Origin: Bacteroides stercoris ATCC 43183
Lineage (GTDB): Bacteria; Bacteroidota; Bacteroidia; Bacteroidales; Bacteroidaceae
Assembly: GCF_025147325.1 (NCBI RefSeq)
Contig: NZ_CP102262.1
Location: forward strand, 3,658,001 to 3,722,000
Direction of reading: 5' to 3'
Length of the DNA stretch: 64,000 nt
How positions within the stretch are numbered: position 1 is the stretch's first letter; the number at the start of each line of letters is the position of its first letter. The notes under the pieces were generated by a model, which saw nothing but the letters and a program-made list of their open reading frames with translations, had not been told where the DNA came from and made no database searches. Both the position numbers and the translations under genes were made by a program. This document shows, in pieces, positions 42,729-50,340 of this stretch.

Positions 42729-43368
42729 TGTCGAATCGTTTGGGTAAGACATAAATTTGAATTCGACGGCGAAGATAAAAAGGGATAATACGCTGTTATT
42801 CAGAGGTGTCATCAGATGTCGCCAGATGTCATCAGATGTCATCCAACAAGTGCTTTTGCGCGTCTCTACAGAGATTTTCAACACTGTTTTACGTCATTGC
42901 GGAGACGCTTACCTCAAGCATAATACATGATTAATTGATGATTTTGGCACAAACATGGATTGTTCAAACGGTTACATGTTTTTCTGTACCATTTATATAA
43001 TTGCCATACAAAAGCCAGCAAATTCCATAAAGTTGATTTCTTGTCAAAAACGACTATTATTGATATTGGATTAAAATAGCTATATTTGCATATCAAACGC
43101 AGTTTTATGGCCAATGTAAACAGGTTAAAAATAGTATATCATGTAGTAGTGTATAAAGAGAGTAACAATATCACACCTTGATAAGGCATTTTTAAGTAAT
43201 ATATCTGTTTATATTCAAGAACAGCCAAACAGAGAACAATAACTTTCATACTTATAAGTATGAACAATGAAATTATTGTGCCTGAAACAAAACGAACAAA
43301 ATATGAGGCCGTAAAATAAAGCATGATGCAACAATTGCTTACGGGCAAAATATTTAATCAGTTAGTGT
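42729..43368. other. Intergenic region between traE and the SIR2-like gene
   Basis: 640 bp with no convincing gene. It holds the 10-bp tandem repeats (42808-42843) and a consensus -7 box on the plus strand (TATATTTGC, 43081-43089). That box could drive the SIR2-like gene with a leader of about 270 nt. A 24-codon frame from 43107 is too short to support. Confidence 0.5.
42808..42843. repeat. Three 10-bp tandem repeats upstream of traE
   Basis: ATCAGATGTC, GCCAGATGTC and ATCAGATGTC run in tandem (42811-42840) with partial units on each side. An almost identical array stands at 48328-48363, upstream of the traA and mob genes. One helical turn per unit suggests a protein-binding array. Confidence 0.7.
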
Positions 43369-44379
43369 ATGAAGAAAAAACTTAAAGATTTGTATTGCCA
43401 ACGCCCTCATGTCGTGATAGTTGGAGCTGGTGCTTCAAGAGCGGTCATGGGAAAATCTTGCCCGACGATGAATGAAGCCATTGAACAGGTTGGGTTAGAT
43501 AGGATCCTTGAAGGATTTATGTTAGAAACGAAAAGCAAGAATCTTGAAGATATATATAGTGAGCTGTTTAGACGTGGTGATGAGTGTAAAAACGCACGGA
43601 TAGCAATGGAAAAAAAACTTTATGAATATTTTTCAAATGTGCAACTTCCATCCTTCTTGACCATCTACGACCTTTTGATTCTTTCGCTCACAGAAAAAGA
43701 CTGCATTGTATCCTTCAACTGGGATAGTCTGCTTATCCAAGCATATAACAGAGTGGCAAAGATTACCTGGAACAGACCAAAGATTCTGTTCTTGCATGGA
43801 AATGTGGGGGCTGGTGTGTGCAAAGACTGTATGACCTTTGGTCTTATACAAAACTATTGCAGAAAGTGTGGCAAACCATACAACGCTGTTCCTTTGCTGT
43901 ATCCTGTAGAACAAAAGGATTACAACAGCGACAGCTTTATCCGTGACCAATGGAGTGTTGCAAAGTACTACATATCGAAAGCAGGCAAGGTAACAATCTT
44001 TGGGTATAGCGCACCTTCTTCTGATAAGGAGGCAAGTGAAATACTTAAAGCTGCATTCTCTAAACATGATGGTGTTCATAGATTGGATGCAGTGGAAATA
44101 ATTGAACGTCCCGGATTCAACGCGAATGAAATATCAGAAACTTGGCAGTATTTCTTTTCATTGACCAATTACCATTCTGACATTGTGGACTCCTTTTATA
44201 ATAGCTGCTTGGCGCAGGCACCTCGCCGTACCTTGCAATACCAATACCAACAATTCATTAGAGGATGGTGGGGACAACCAAAGATACACTTCTCAAAACA
44301 AGATACTTTTGAGTCGGTGGAAACGCTTTTAAAGCCACTTCTTGTAAATGAAGAGCAAGGAGATTATTCTATAATTTAA
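43369..44379 (+). CDS. SIR2-like domain protein with internal zinc ribbon, putative defence NADase
   Basis: 336 residues. Rossmann-type SIR2 motifs are in order: VVIVGAGAS (Gly19-Ser23), IVSFNWDS (115-120), FLHGNVGAG (His143) and TIFGYSAPSSD (211-219). Between HGN and the last motif are two Cys pairs (CKDC 151-154, CRKC 164-167), the zinc ribbon of true sirtuin folds. SIR2-like proteins in bacterial defence systems such as Thoeris, DSR and AVAST deplete NAD when a phage is sensed. The gene faces opposite to the tra operon, has its own promoter-like box and is followed 32 bp later by an AbiH gene. Defence function is inferred, not shown. Confidence 0.78.
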   Translation: MKKKLKDLYCQRPHVVIVGAGASRAVMGKSCPTMNEAIEQVGLDRILEGFMLETKSKNLEDIYSELFRRGDECKNARIAMEKKLYEYFSNVQLPSFLTIYDLLILSLTEKDCIVSFNWDSLLIQAYNRVAKITWNRPKILFLHGNVGAGVCKDCMTFGLIQNYCRKCGKPYNAVPLLYPVEQKDYNSDSFIRDQWSVAKYYISKAGKVTIFGYSAPSSDKEASEILKAAFSKHDGVHRLDAVEIIERPGFNANEISETWQYFFSLTNYHSDIVDSFYNSCLAQAPRRTLQYQYQQFIRGWWGQPKIHFSKQDTFESVETLLKPLLVNEEQGDYSII

Positions 44380-44411
44380 GTCAATAACACTAACATCATC
44401 ATTACAACCGA

Positions 44412-45551
44412 ATGAATAGACTTGTTATCATAGGAAACGGATTTGACATGGCACATGGCTTTAAAACAAGTTATATGGATTTTATCAACTGGTATTGGGA
44501 CCAACGAGTGTATACTTTTTCCGGTAATACTACAAATGTATCAGAAGATTGCCTTTGCCGTTTGGTTATCAAAGATAATGTAGGCATTAATTGCTGGAAT
44601 GTTTTTGTCTTCAACAACTCATGTTTTTTTAAGGATATCTATTGTAAAGAAAGATACTCAGGAAGCGAAGTTATTCAGTATATCAAGGACCAACCAAACA
44701 TTTTCTCTATTGAATGTTGCCCTTTTTTTAAAACTATTCTGCAATCAATAGAAACCAAAGGATGGGTGGATATTGAAAACGACTATTACCAACTGTTGAA
44801 AGTTGGCATGGATAGCCCTGGTTGTAATTATACAATCAGTGAGTTGAATGAACAATTTGCATTCCTTCAAGAAAAATTAATTGAATACCTCCATACAATA
44901 GAAACAGACAATGTAAGGAATGACCTTCAAAATGCAATAATTGACTTCTTTGATCCTGCTGATTTCTCAACAGAAGGAAAAAAGAAAGCTCTGGATAGCA
45001 TTGGGCTGAATATATCCAGCCTTGCAGATGTTGAATACAATTATGGAGAACGCGATAAACTTATCCCTAAACGTATCATGTTGCTGAGTTTCAACTATAC
45101 AAAAACAGCTAAGATGTATGGTAACTTTAATATTACCCACAATTATATTCATGGCGAATTAGAAAAACCTGAAAATATAATTTTTGGCTATGGGGATGAA
45201 CTTGACAAAAGTTACCAGTCTATTCTTGATATGAATGACAATGAGTTACTTAGATATGTCAAATCCGTTAAATATTTAGAAACAAGACATTATCATGATT
45301 TGCTCGAATTTCTTTTAGCTGCACCTTTTCAAGTTTTGATAATGGGGCATTCTTGCGGAAATTCAGACCGAACATTACTAAATACCGTCTTTGAACATGA
45401 AAACTGTGTTTCCATAAAGCCGTTTTATCATAAATGGGAAGATGGCAGAGATAATTACTTGGAACTTGTTCAAAATATTTCCCGAAACTTTACTAATATG
45501 AAGTTATTCAGAGATAGAGTTGTGAACAAGGAGCAATGCAAAACCATGTAA
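44412..45551 (+). CDS. abiH: AbiH-family abortive infection protein
   Basis: 379 residues. MNRLVIIGNGFDMAHGFKTS followed by YMDFINWYW is the AbiH signature; further motifs are LLSFNYTKTAK (Ser226), NYIHGEL (His247) and LIMGHSCGNSD (312-319). AbiH of lactococci blocks phage infection by an unknown mechanism. The motif order GNG, SFNY, HG, GHSxxxSD parallels the SIR2-like protein encoded just upstream (GAG, SFNW, HG, GYSxxSSD), so the pair may be two diverged members of one fold. It ends before a strong terminator. Confidence 0.82.
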   Translation: MNRLVIIGNGFDMAHGFKTSYMDFINWYWDQRVYTFSGNTTNVSEDCLCRLVIKDNVGINCWNVFVFNNSCFFKDIYCKERYSGSEVIQYIKDQPNIFSIECCPFFKTILQSIETKGWVDIENDYYQLLKVGMDSPGCNYTISELNEQFAFLQEKLIEYLHTIETDNVRNDLQNAIIDFFDPADFSTEGKKKALDSIGLNISSLADVEYNYGERDKLIPKRIMLLSFNYTKTAKMYGNFNITHNYIHGELEKPENIIFGYGDELDKSYQSILDMNDNELLRYVKSVKYLETRHYHDLLEFLLAAPFQVLIMGHSCGNSDRTLLNTVFEHENCVSIKPFYHKWEDGRDNYLELVQNISRNFTNMKLFRDRVVNKEQCKTM

Positions 45552-45661
45552 TGGAACACTAAATTTAAATGTGATTTTTTCTATGATATCTTGTTATGCA
45601 CATAAAGTACGACAAAAATATTGTGCAAAAGGAAGCAGGGAAACGGATTTTCATCCATTAG

Positions 45662-45705
45662 AAAAAGTAAGGAGCTGGCTTGGTAAGCAGCTCCTTACTT
45701 TTTTA
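45662..45705. terminator. Terminator after abiH
   Basis: AAAAAGTAAGGAGCTG (45662-45677) and CAGCTCCTTACTTTTT (45688-45703) form a perfect 16-bp stem with T-runs on both strands. The rest of 45552-46017 is AT-rich with no gene seen. Confidence 0.88.
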
Positions 45706-46017
45706 TAGTCGTTTATAGGTCTCTTATAAAGAAATTTCATTTAATAAATTGAGTTATAGTTTTTCCTGTCAGCAAATCAGGATAATTTCATTCTTTTACT
45801 TTTGAATCGTAAGCAACAGTGAGGAAGTATCCGATTTTCTGAGTTGTCCCCGTGATTTCTATGTTTTGAGTGTTTGTTCCTTTCTATTACCCTTAACAAA
45901 AGACAAACTTCAACCTTTTTCATAGATTATAGAAAAATACAAAGTTGGGTACATAATGAATATCCTATATATAATATTCAACAATATGGAATTTTGTGGC
46001 ATAATAGCATATTACTT

Positions 46018-46686
46018 TCAGACCAGCTTCCTCCAATCTGCGACAGGTTTGGAAACGTTCCTCTCTTTTTTTAAAGGCAGAGCATTCCCTTCCTCATCCA
46101 CATACCTTTCCATCAGCTCCTCTATCAGTTTCTTGTTCTCCACCTGGGAGGAGAACAGCTCGAACATGTCCGTTTCCCGGATGGCACGCAGTGTCATGGC
46201 GGCCCGGTATGATTTGTCCTCATCCGAACCGGCACCGTCCAGATTAAGCAGCACGTCACCTACATTGAGCAGGTCGGCAGGAGTGACTGCCGGAACAATG
46301 GCTTCCGCCTCGGGAGAACGGCTGTCCAGCTCCTCCTGTTCGTCTTTCAGCATTCTCATCTCCTCCAAAGGCAGTTTGCATTCCACCTCATCTTCCGGAA
46401 TATCCTCATCCTTGCCGATAAGGTCGCTTCCCATTTCCAACTGCTGGCTCATGTAAGGGGCAACGGTCTTTCCGGCATTCTCATCCAGATAGACAAAACG
46501 GGTGGCCCCCATCACATCTGCCGCACTTTCCGGATTCCGGCGGTGGTCCTTTTCCGTTTCCGTTTTTTTACGGGGAGTATAAAGCAGATCGCATATCTTA
46601 CCTATTCTCTTTTTCTGCTCCCATACCTTATATAATAGATAAGCGGTACAGCCGAGCCGTATTGACAAATAAACTATTTCTTCCAT
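46018..46686 (-). CDS. DUF4122-like conjugation protein
   Basis: 222 residues. MEEIVYLSIRLGCTAYLLYK is an N-terminal membrane anchor; the rest is acidic and cytosolic, with FVYLDENAGKTVAPYMSQQL and PADLLNVGDVLLNLDGAGSD, as in DUF4122 proteins encoded next to traA/traB in Bacteroides elements. It overlaps the DUF3408 gene by 13 bp. In CTnDOT numbering it would be traC or traD; the symbol is left blank. Confidence 0.7.
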   Translation of the reverse strand: MEEIVYLSIRLGCTAYLLYKVWEQKKRIGKICDLLYTPRKKTETEKDHRRNPESAADVMGATRFVYLDENAGKTVAPYMSQQLEMGSDLIGKDEDIPEDEVECKLPLEEMRMLKDEQEELDSRSPEAEAIVPAVTPADLLNVGDVLLNLDGAGSDEDKSYRAAMTLRAIRETDMFELFSSQVENKKLIEELMERYVDEEGNALPLKKERNVSKPVADWRKLV

Positions 46687-47123
46687 TCTATCGGTTTTTG
46701 TGTGGCTTCCTGGTTATATATCTCGTTGATGATGTCCTGGTACCTTTCCAGATGGTCTGACAGGACACAGCTTAAAAACATCGGGACGGACATATCCGGT
46801 GCAATGACCGGCAATACTTTGGCAACAGTCCTGTATAATGCATCGTTAACATAGGTCTGCCTTCTTGCTCCCGACAGTCTCACTTTCAGAAACCGTCTCC
46901 GGTATTCATCTGAATCAGCCACTCCATCCGGTGATTTCTTTATTTGCTGTCTGGAAAGGCCGCTTTTCTTCTCCTGTTTCTCCTGAGAAGGCCCAGCCTG
47001 ACTTTTTGTTTCCGATTCCCCTTCCGGAGAAACCGTTTTTTCCAAAGCGGTTACATCTCCTGCCATCATGCGTTTCAATGCCTCCTCGTCCACTTGGTAA
47101 TCCGTTCTTCTTTTGGTAGCCAT
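46674..47123 (-). CDS. traB: DUF3408-like protein (traB position)
   Basis: 149 residues. The N-terminal half is low-complexity and charged (SPEGESETKSQAGPSQEKQE); the C-terminal half (RRRFLKVRLSGARRQTYVND, VLPVIAPDMSVPMFLSCVLSDHL) resembles a ribbon-helix-helix DNA-binding domain as in DUF3408. It follows the ParA-like traA by 7 bp, as ParB-like partners do, so a role in positioning or regulating element DNA is plausible. Confidence 0.72.
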   Translation of the reverse strand: MATKRRTDYQVDEEALKRMMAGDVTALEKTVSPEGESETKSQAGPSQEKQEKKSGLSRQQIKKSPDGVADSDEYRRRFLKVRLSGARRQTYVNDALYRTVAKVLPVIAPDMSVPMFLSCVLSDHLERYQDIINEIYNQEATQKPIEWKK

Positions 47124-47130
47124 AATTGTT

Positions 47131-47925
47131 TTATTGAAGTTTCAGTACGGTTTCTATTTCCGCTACCAACAGGTCCAGACCGCTTCCTTTCACTGCGGAG
47201 GGAGATGGAGGGAACAAGGTGCTGCGGAACAGGGGCCCCTTCATCCCGGAATCTTTGTTGTAGCGTTCCGCACTGGGAATGACGGTCTCCAGCACCGGCA
47301 GTTTCAGAGAGCGGAAAATTTCGGTATAGCCGTTATACAGCCCTTTGGACACCCGTTTGTCCATCCGGTTCCAGAACATATGGATGCCACGCAAGGGTAC
47401 GTCCGCATGCCGGTGCATGTATTCCCTGATGGCAAGGACAAAAGACATGCTGCTCCGCATTACCATCCTTTCCTGTGTAATCGGAGTGAATACATAGTCC
47501 ATATTGATCACGGACTGGAAGACACCGGGCACATTCACGGTACCGGGGAGATCAAAAAGGACAAGGTCATAGTCCAGATCCGACTTTTCGAGAAAGCGGC
47601 CGGCCGTCTCCCTAGCTTCCTCCGGGGTGGAGTTCAGGATGCTGTAGGCTTTCCTGCCGCTTGTTCCGAACTGTTCCACCAGCTGGTTTTGCAGATGCAC
47701 GTTCTTTTCAATGTTCCCCACTTCCCAGTCCCGCATGGCACTGATGCTGTGCTGTGGATAATCACAATCCACCACAAGTACGTTATATCCGTTCAGGTAA
47801 TGGAAATAACTGGCGAGCAACACGGTGAACGTGGATTTTCCCACACCGCCTTTCTGGTTGCTCAAAGCGACAAATAAAGGTTCTCTCTTCATAGGCTTGA
47901 ATTTAGAGTGTATGACTTGTTTCAT
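47131..47925 (-). CDS. traA: ParA-family ATPase TraA
   Basis: 264 residues; MKREPLFVALSNQ at 47892 is an alternative start. The deviant Walker A KGGVGKSTFTVLLASYF, VLVVDCDYPQHSI and YDLVLFDLPGTVNVPG are ParA/MinD-type motifs. CTnDOT-like elements begin their tra operon with such an ATPase, presumably for positioning or partition of the circular form. The divergent region to its right holds the probable oriT and the mob genes. Confidence 0.87.
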   Translation of the reverse strand: MKQVIHSKFKPMKREPLFVALSNQKGGVGKSTFTVLLASYFHYLNGYNVLVVDCDYPQHSISAMRDWEVGNIEKNVHLQNQLVEQFGTSGRKAYSILNSTPEEARETAGRFLEKSDLDYDLVLFDLPGTVNVPGVFQSVINMDYVFTPITQERMVMRSSMSFVLAIREYMHRHADVPLRGIHMFWNRMDKRVSKGLYNGYTEIFRSLKLPVLETVIPSAERYNKDSGMKGPLFRSTLFPPSPSAVKGSGLDLLVAEIETVLKLQ

Positions 47926-47954
47926 ATCTGTCTGGATTTTTTCGTTTCATCACA

Positions 47955-48290
47955 CGGCAATGCATCCGTTGGTATATGGCAATTACGCATTGCTTGCCTG
48001 TTTGCATGAATACATTGCATACCATATCGCATCAGTGTAATGCCGGTTGCCGGAGGGTGTTGCCGTATAAGGTGCATTGCATTCATGCAATATGGAGTTC
48101 AATGTACCCCATACTGCATTGCACGGATGCAATGTGTCCCGTCATGCAGGACTGCCATGCGGCATATATGGCATTGCGCATACATGGATGATACCGCATT
48201 CGCGTCATGCACCACCTGTGGCAGGCAAGCAATACACCTTACAGGACAATGTTCCAATGTATGCCCTCATGCACTGTGCCAAAAGTAGCG
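47955..48290. repeat. CATTGC/GCAATG-rich intergenic region, candidate oriT or control region
   Basis: Ten or so CATTGC or GCAATG hexamers occur in 335 bp, several as short palindromes, such as CATTGCACGGATGCAATG and CATTGCATTCATGCAA. The stretch lies between traA (leftward) and mobA (rightward), where the CTnDOT oriT is located. Short frames across it are repeats read as protein, not genes. Confidence 0.5.
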
Positions 48291-48327
48291 GCTATTTTTG
48301 AAACTTCCGCCAACATTTCCCCTACCT

Positions 48328-48363
48328 GACATCAGATGTCGTCAGATGTCATCAAATGTCATA
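48328..48363. repeat. Three 10-bp tandem repeats upstream of the mob genes
   Basis: ATCAGATGTC, GTCAGATGTC and ATCAAATGTC in tandem (48331-48360). They match the array at 42808-42843 upstream of traE. Confidence 0.7.
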
Positions 48364-48649
48364 TCAAGCACTGTTTACCAATCGGTTATCACTGTCTAAT
48401 TTTGCAAAACCGGAATCAGACAATGGAAAGGAACTGACTTCGCCGGACCACAGCACGCCGTGAACGTCGCGCAGCAATCCGACGAAGGAGGATTCTCTGT
48501 TCAAGCGAACAGAGCAAGTTGTGTCCTTGTCCGACAAAAAGTCTTTTGTCCGACAAGAACCAACTTGCCCGCCCAGAGGGGCGGGGGAATCCGCTCCAAA
48601 GTCGCGGATTCTGGAAGAGAAAAAAGTACAAACCAAAAATCTCATGTGT

Positions 48650-49072
48650 ATGGAGAAAACAACAGGGACAAGGACGGGCAGAAAGCCTAAAAATGATCCG
48701 GCGGACCACAAGTACAGTTTCCGCCTGAACGCCGAGGAGAACACAAGATTTGAAAAGTTGCTGGCGGATTCAGGAGCCGGCAACCTCACGCTGTTCATCA
48801 AGAAATCCATCTTCTCGGGACAGATAAAGGTCGTGAAAATAGACAAGGCGACGATGGACTATTACATCAGGCTGACAGAATTCCACAAACAGTTCCAGGC
48901 TGTCGGCAACAACTACAACCAGGTCGTCCGTGCCTTGAAGAACAATTTCGGGGAGAAACGGGCGATGGCATTGCTCTATAAGTTGGAAAGATTGAGTCTT
49001 GAGCTGATGCTCATCTGCAAAAAGGTCATGGCGCTAACCCAGGAATACGAGCGGAAATGGTTGCAAAAATAA
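48650..49072 (+). CDS. mobA: Mobilization protein MobA (ribbon-helix-helix)
   Basis: 140 residues from the ATG at 48650; an ATG two codons earlier (48644) is possible, and the longer frame upstream is non-coding in character. KYSFRLNAEENTRFEKLLAD is a ribbon-helix-helix DNA-binding segment; FHKQFQAVGNNYNQVVRALK and LTQEYERKWLQK are MobA family marks. It is the relaxosome accessory protein that loads the relaxase at oriT. Its end overlaps mobB by 16 bp. Confidence 0.85.
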   Translation: MEKTTGTRTGRKPKNDPADHKYSFRLNAEENTRFEKLLADSGAGNLTLFIKKSIFSGQIKVVKIDKATMDYYIRLTEFHKQFQAVGNNYNQVVRALKNNFGEKRAMALLYKLERLSLELMLICKKVMALTQEYERKWLQK

Positions 49073-50304
49073 GCCATGGCATGAGTCTTTACGGAGCGCT
49101 TGCTTATAACTACGAGAAGGTAGCGGCTGGTACGGCTGAGATTCTTTCCGGTAACCGTATGATTTCCGACCGGCTCGGATTGCCAAGCGAGGACATGCGC
49201 TTGGCATTGCTCTCTTTTGAGAATTACCTGCTGGCAAACCGCAATACGGAGAAGCCCGTCCTGCACATTTCCCTTTCCCCAGCACCGGAAGACCGGCTGA
49301 CCGACGGGCGGCTGGCAGAACTGGCGGAACGTTATATGCAGAAGATGGGGTATGGGAATCAGCCTTACATCACCTACAAACATGCCGATACACACAATAC
49401 CCATATCCATATTGTCAGTGTCTGTGTGGATGAACAGGGGAAAAAGATCAGCGATGCCTACGAGCATCGGCGTTCCATGACCGCCTGTCGGGAGCTGGAA
49501 GTGGATTTCGGTCTGCGAAACGGAGCGGATGCGGAAAAGCGGAATCCAAAAGCGGAACTAAGAAAGGTGGACGCTTCCTTGGGAGATGTCCGCCATCAGG
49601 TAGGTAATACCCTTAAAGCCGTATTGGAAAGCTACCGTTTCCAAACCTTCGGGGAATACAATGCGCTGCTTTCCACGCTCAACATCGAGGCGAAACAGGT
49701 CAGGGGAGAATACAACGGTACCCCATATACCAGTATTGTATATTCGGTCACGGATGATACCGGCAAGGTTGTCAGCCCACCGTTCAAAAGTTCCCGATTT
49801 GGGAAACGCTTCGGAAATGAACAGTTGGAAAAGCGGATGCTGATAAATCTGAAAGCTCTCAAAGATGGGAAATGGGCCCCCTCCATACAGGCGGACATCG
49901 TTCGTGCCTTGCGGCAGGCGGATTCACAGAAACGGTTTGTGGAACTGCTCGGGCAAAGGCGTATTGATGTGGTTTTCCGCAAGAATGAGCGGGGACGTAT
50001 CTATGGTGTCACCTTTATTGATCACAACCATCGGGAGGTGTTCAACGGCTCACGCATGGGCAAGGTGTTTTCTGCCAATGTGTTCAACGACTATTTCAAA
50101 TGGTTGGAAAACATACCCGAAAAGGAACGGGGCGGACATTCCGCTACAGAACTTTGGCAGCATCACCGTCACGAATCCTCTAGCACGCTCGAACTGGCGG
50201 CAGGCATTTTTTCCTTGGAAACCAATCCGCGGGATTACGAGGAGGAAGCCTTTGCACGCCGCATGAAGAAAAAAAAGAAGACCGGACGCAAGCGTGGCAT
50301 TTAG
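49057..50304 (+). CDS. mobB: Relaxase MobB
   Basis: 415 residues. The N-terminal MOBP-type relaxase domain has MVAKISHGMSLYGALAYNY with candidate nucleophile Tyr residues and the metal-binding three-His motif HADTHNTHIHIV (His109 to His118). It nicks oriT and stays attached to the transferred strand. The C-terminal half binds DNA and ends in a very basic tail (RRMKKKKKTGRKRGI). It overlaps mobA and precedes mobC by 36 bp. Confidence 0.9.
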   Translation: MVAKISHGMSLYGALAYNYEKVAAGTAEILSGNRMISDRLGLPSEDMRLALLSFENYLLANRNTEKPVLHISLSPAPEDRLTDGRLAELAERYMQKMGYGNQPYITYKHADTHNTHIHIVSVCVDEQGKKISDAYEHRRSMTACRELEVDFGLRNGADAEKRNPKAELRKVDASLGDVRHQVGNTLKAVLESYRFQTFGEYNALLSTLNIEAKQVRGEYNGTPYTSIVYSVTDDTGKVVSPPFKSSRFGKRFGNEQLEKRMLINLKALKDGKWAPSIQADIVRALRQADSQKRFVELLGQRRIDVVFRKNERGRIYGVTFIDHNHREVFNGSRMGKVFSANVFNDYFKWLENIPEKERGGHSATELWQHHRHESSSTLELAAGIFSLETNPRDYEEEAFARRMKKKKKTGRKRGI

Positions 50305-50340
50305 ACAAAACAAGTATCAACCCATTTATATACAATTCTT

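Noticed and set aside
43107..43181. 24-codon frame after the TATATTTGC box
   Set aside because: Too short and without a conserved feature; treated as leader of the SIR2-like gene.
47825..48301. Several overlapping rightward frames of 71-82 residues rich in Cys, His and Met
   Set aside because: They arise from the CATTGC-type repeats read in three frames and have no family features.
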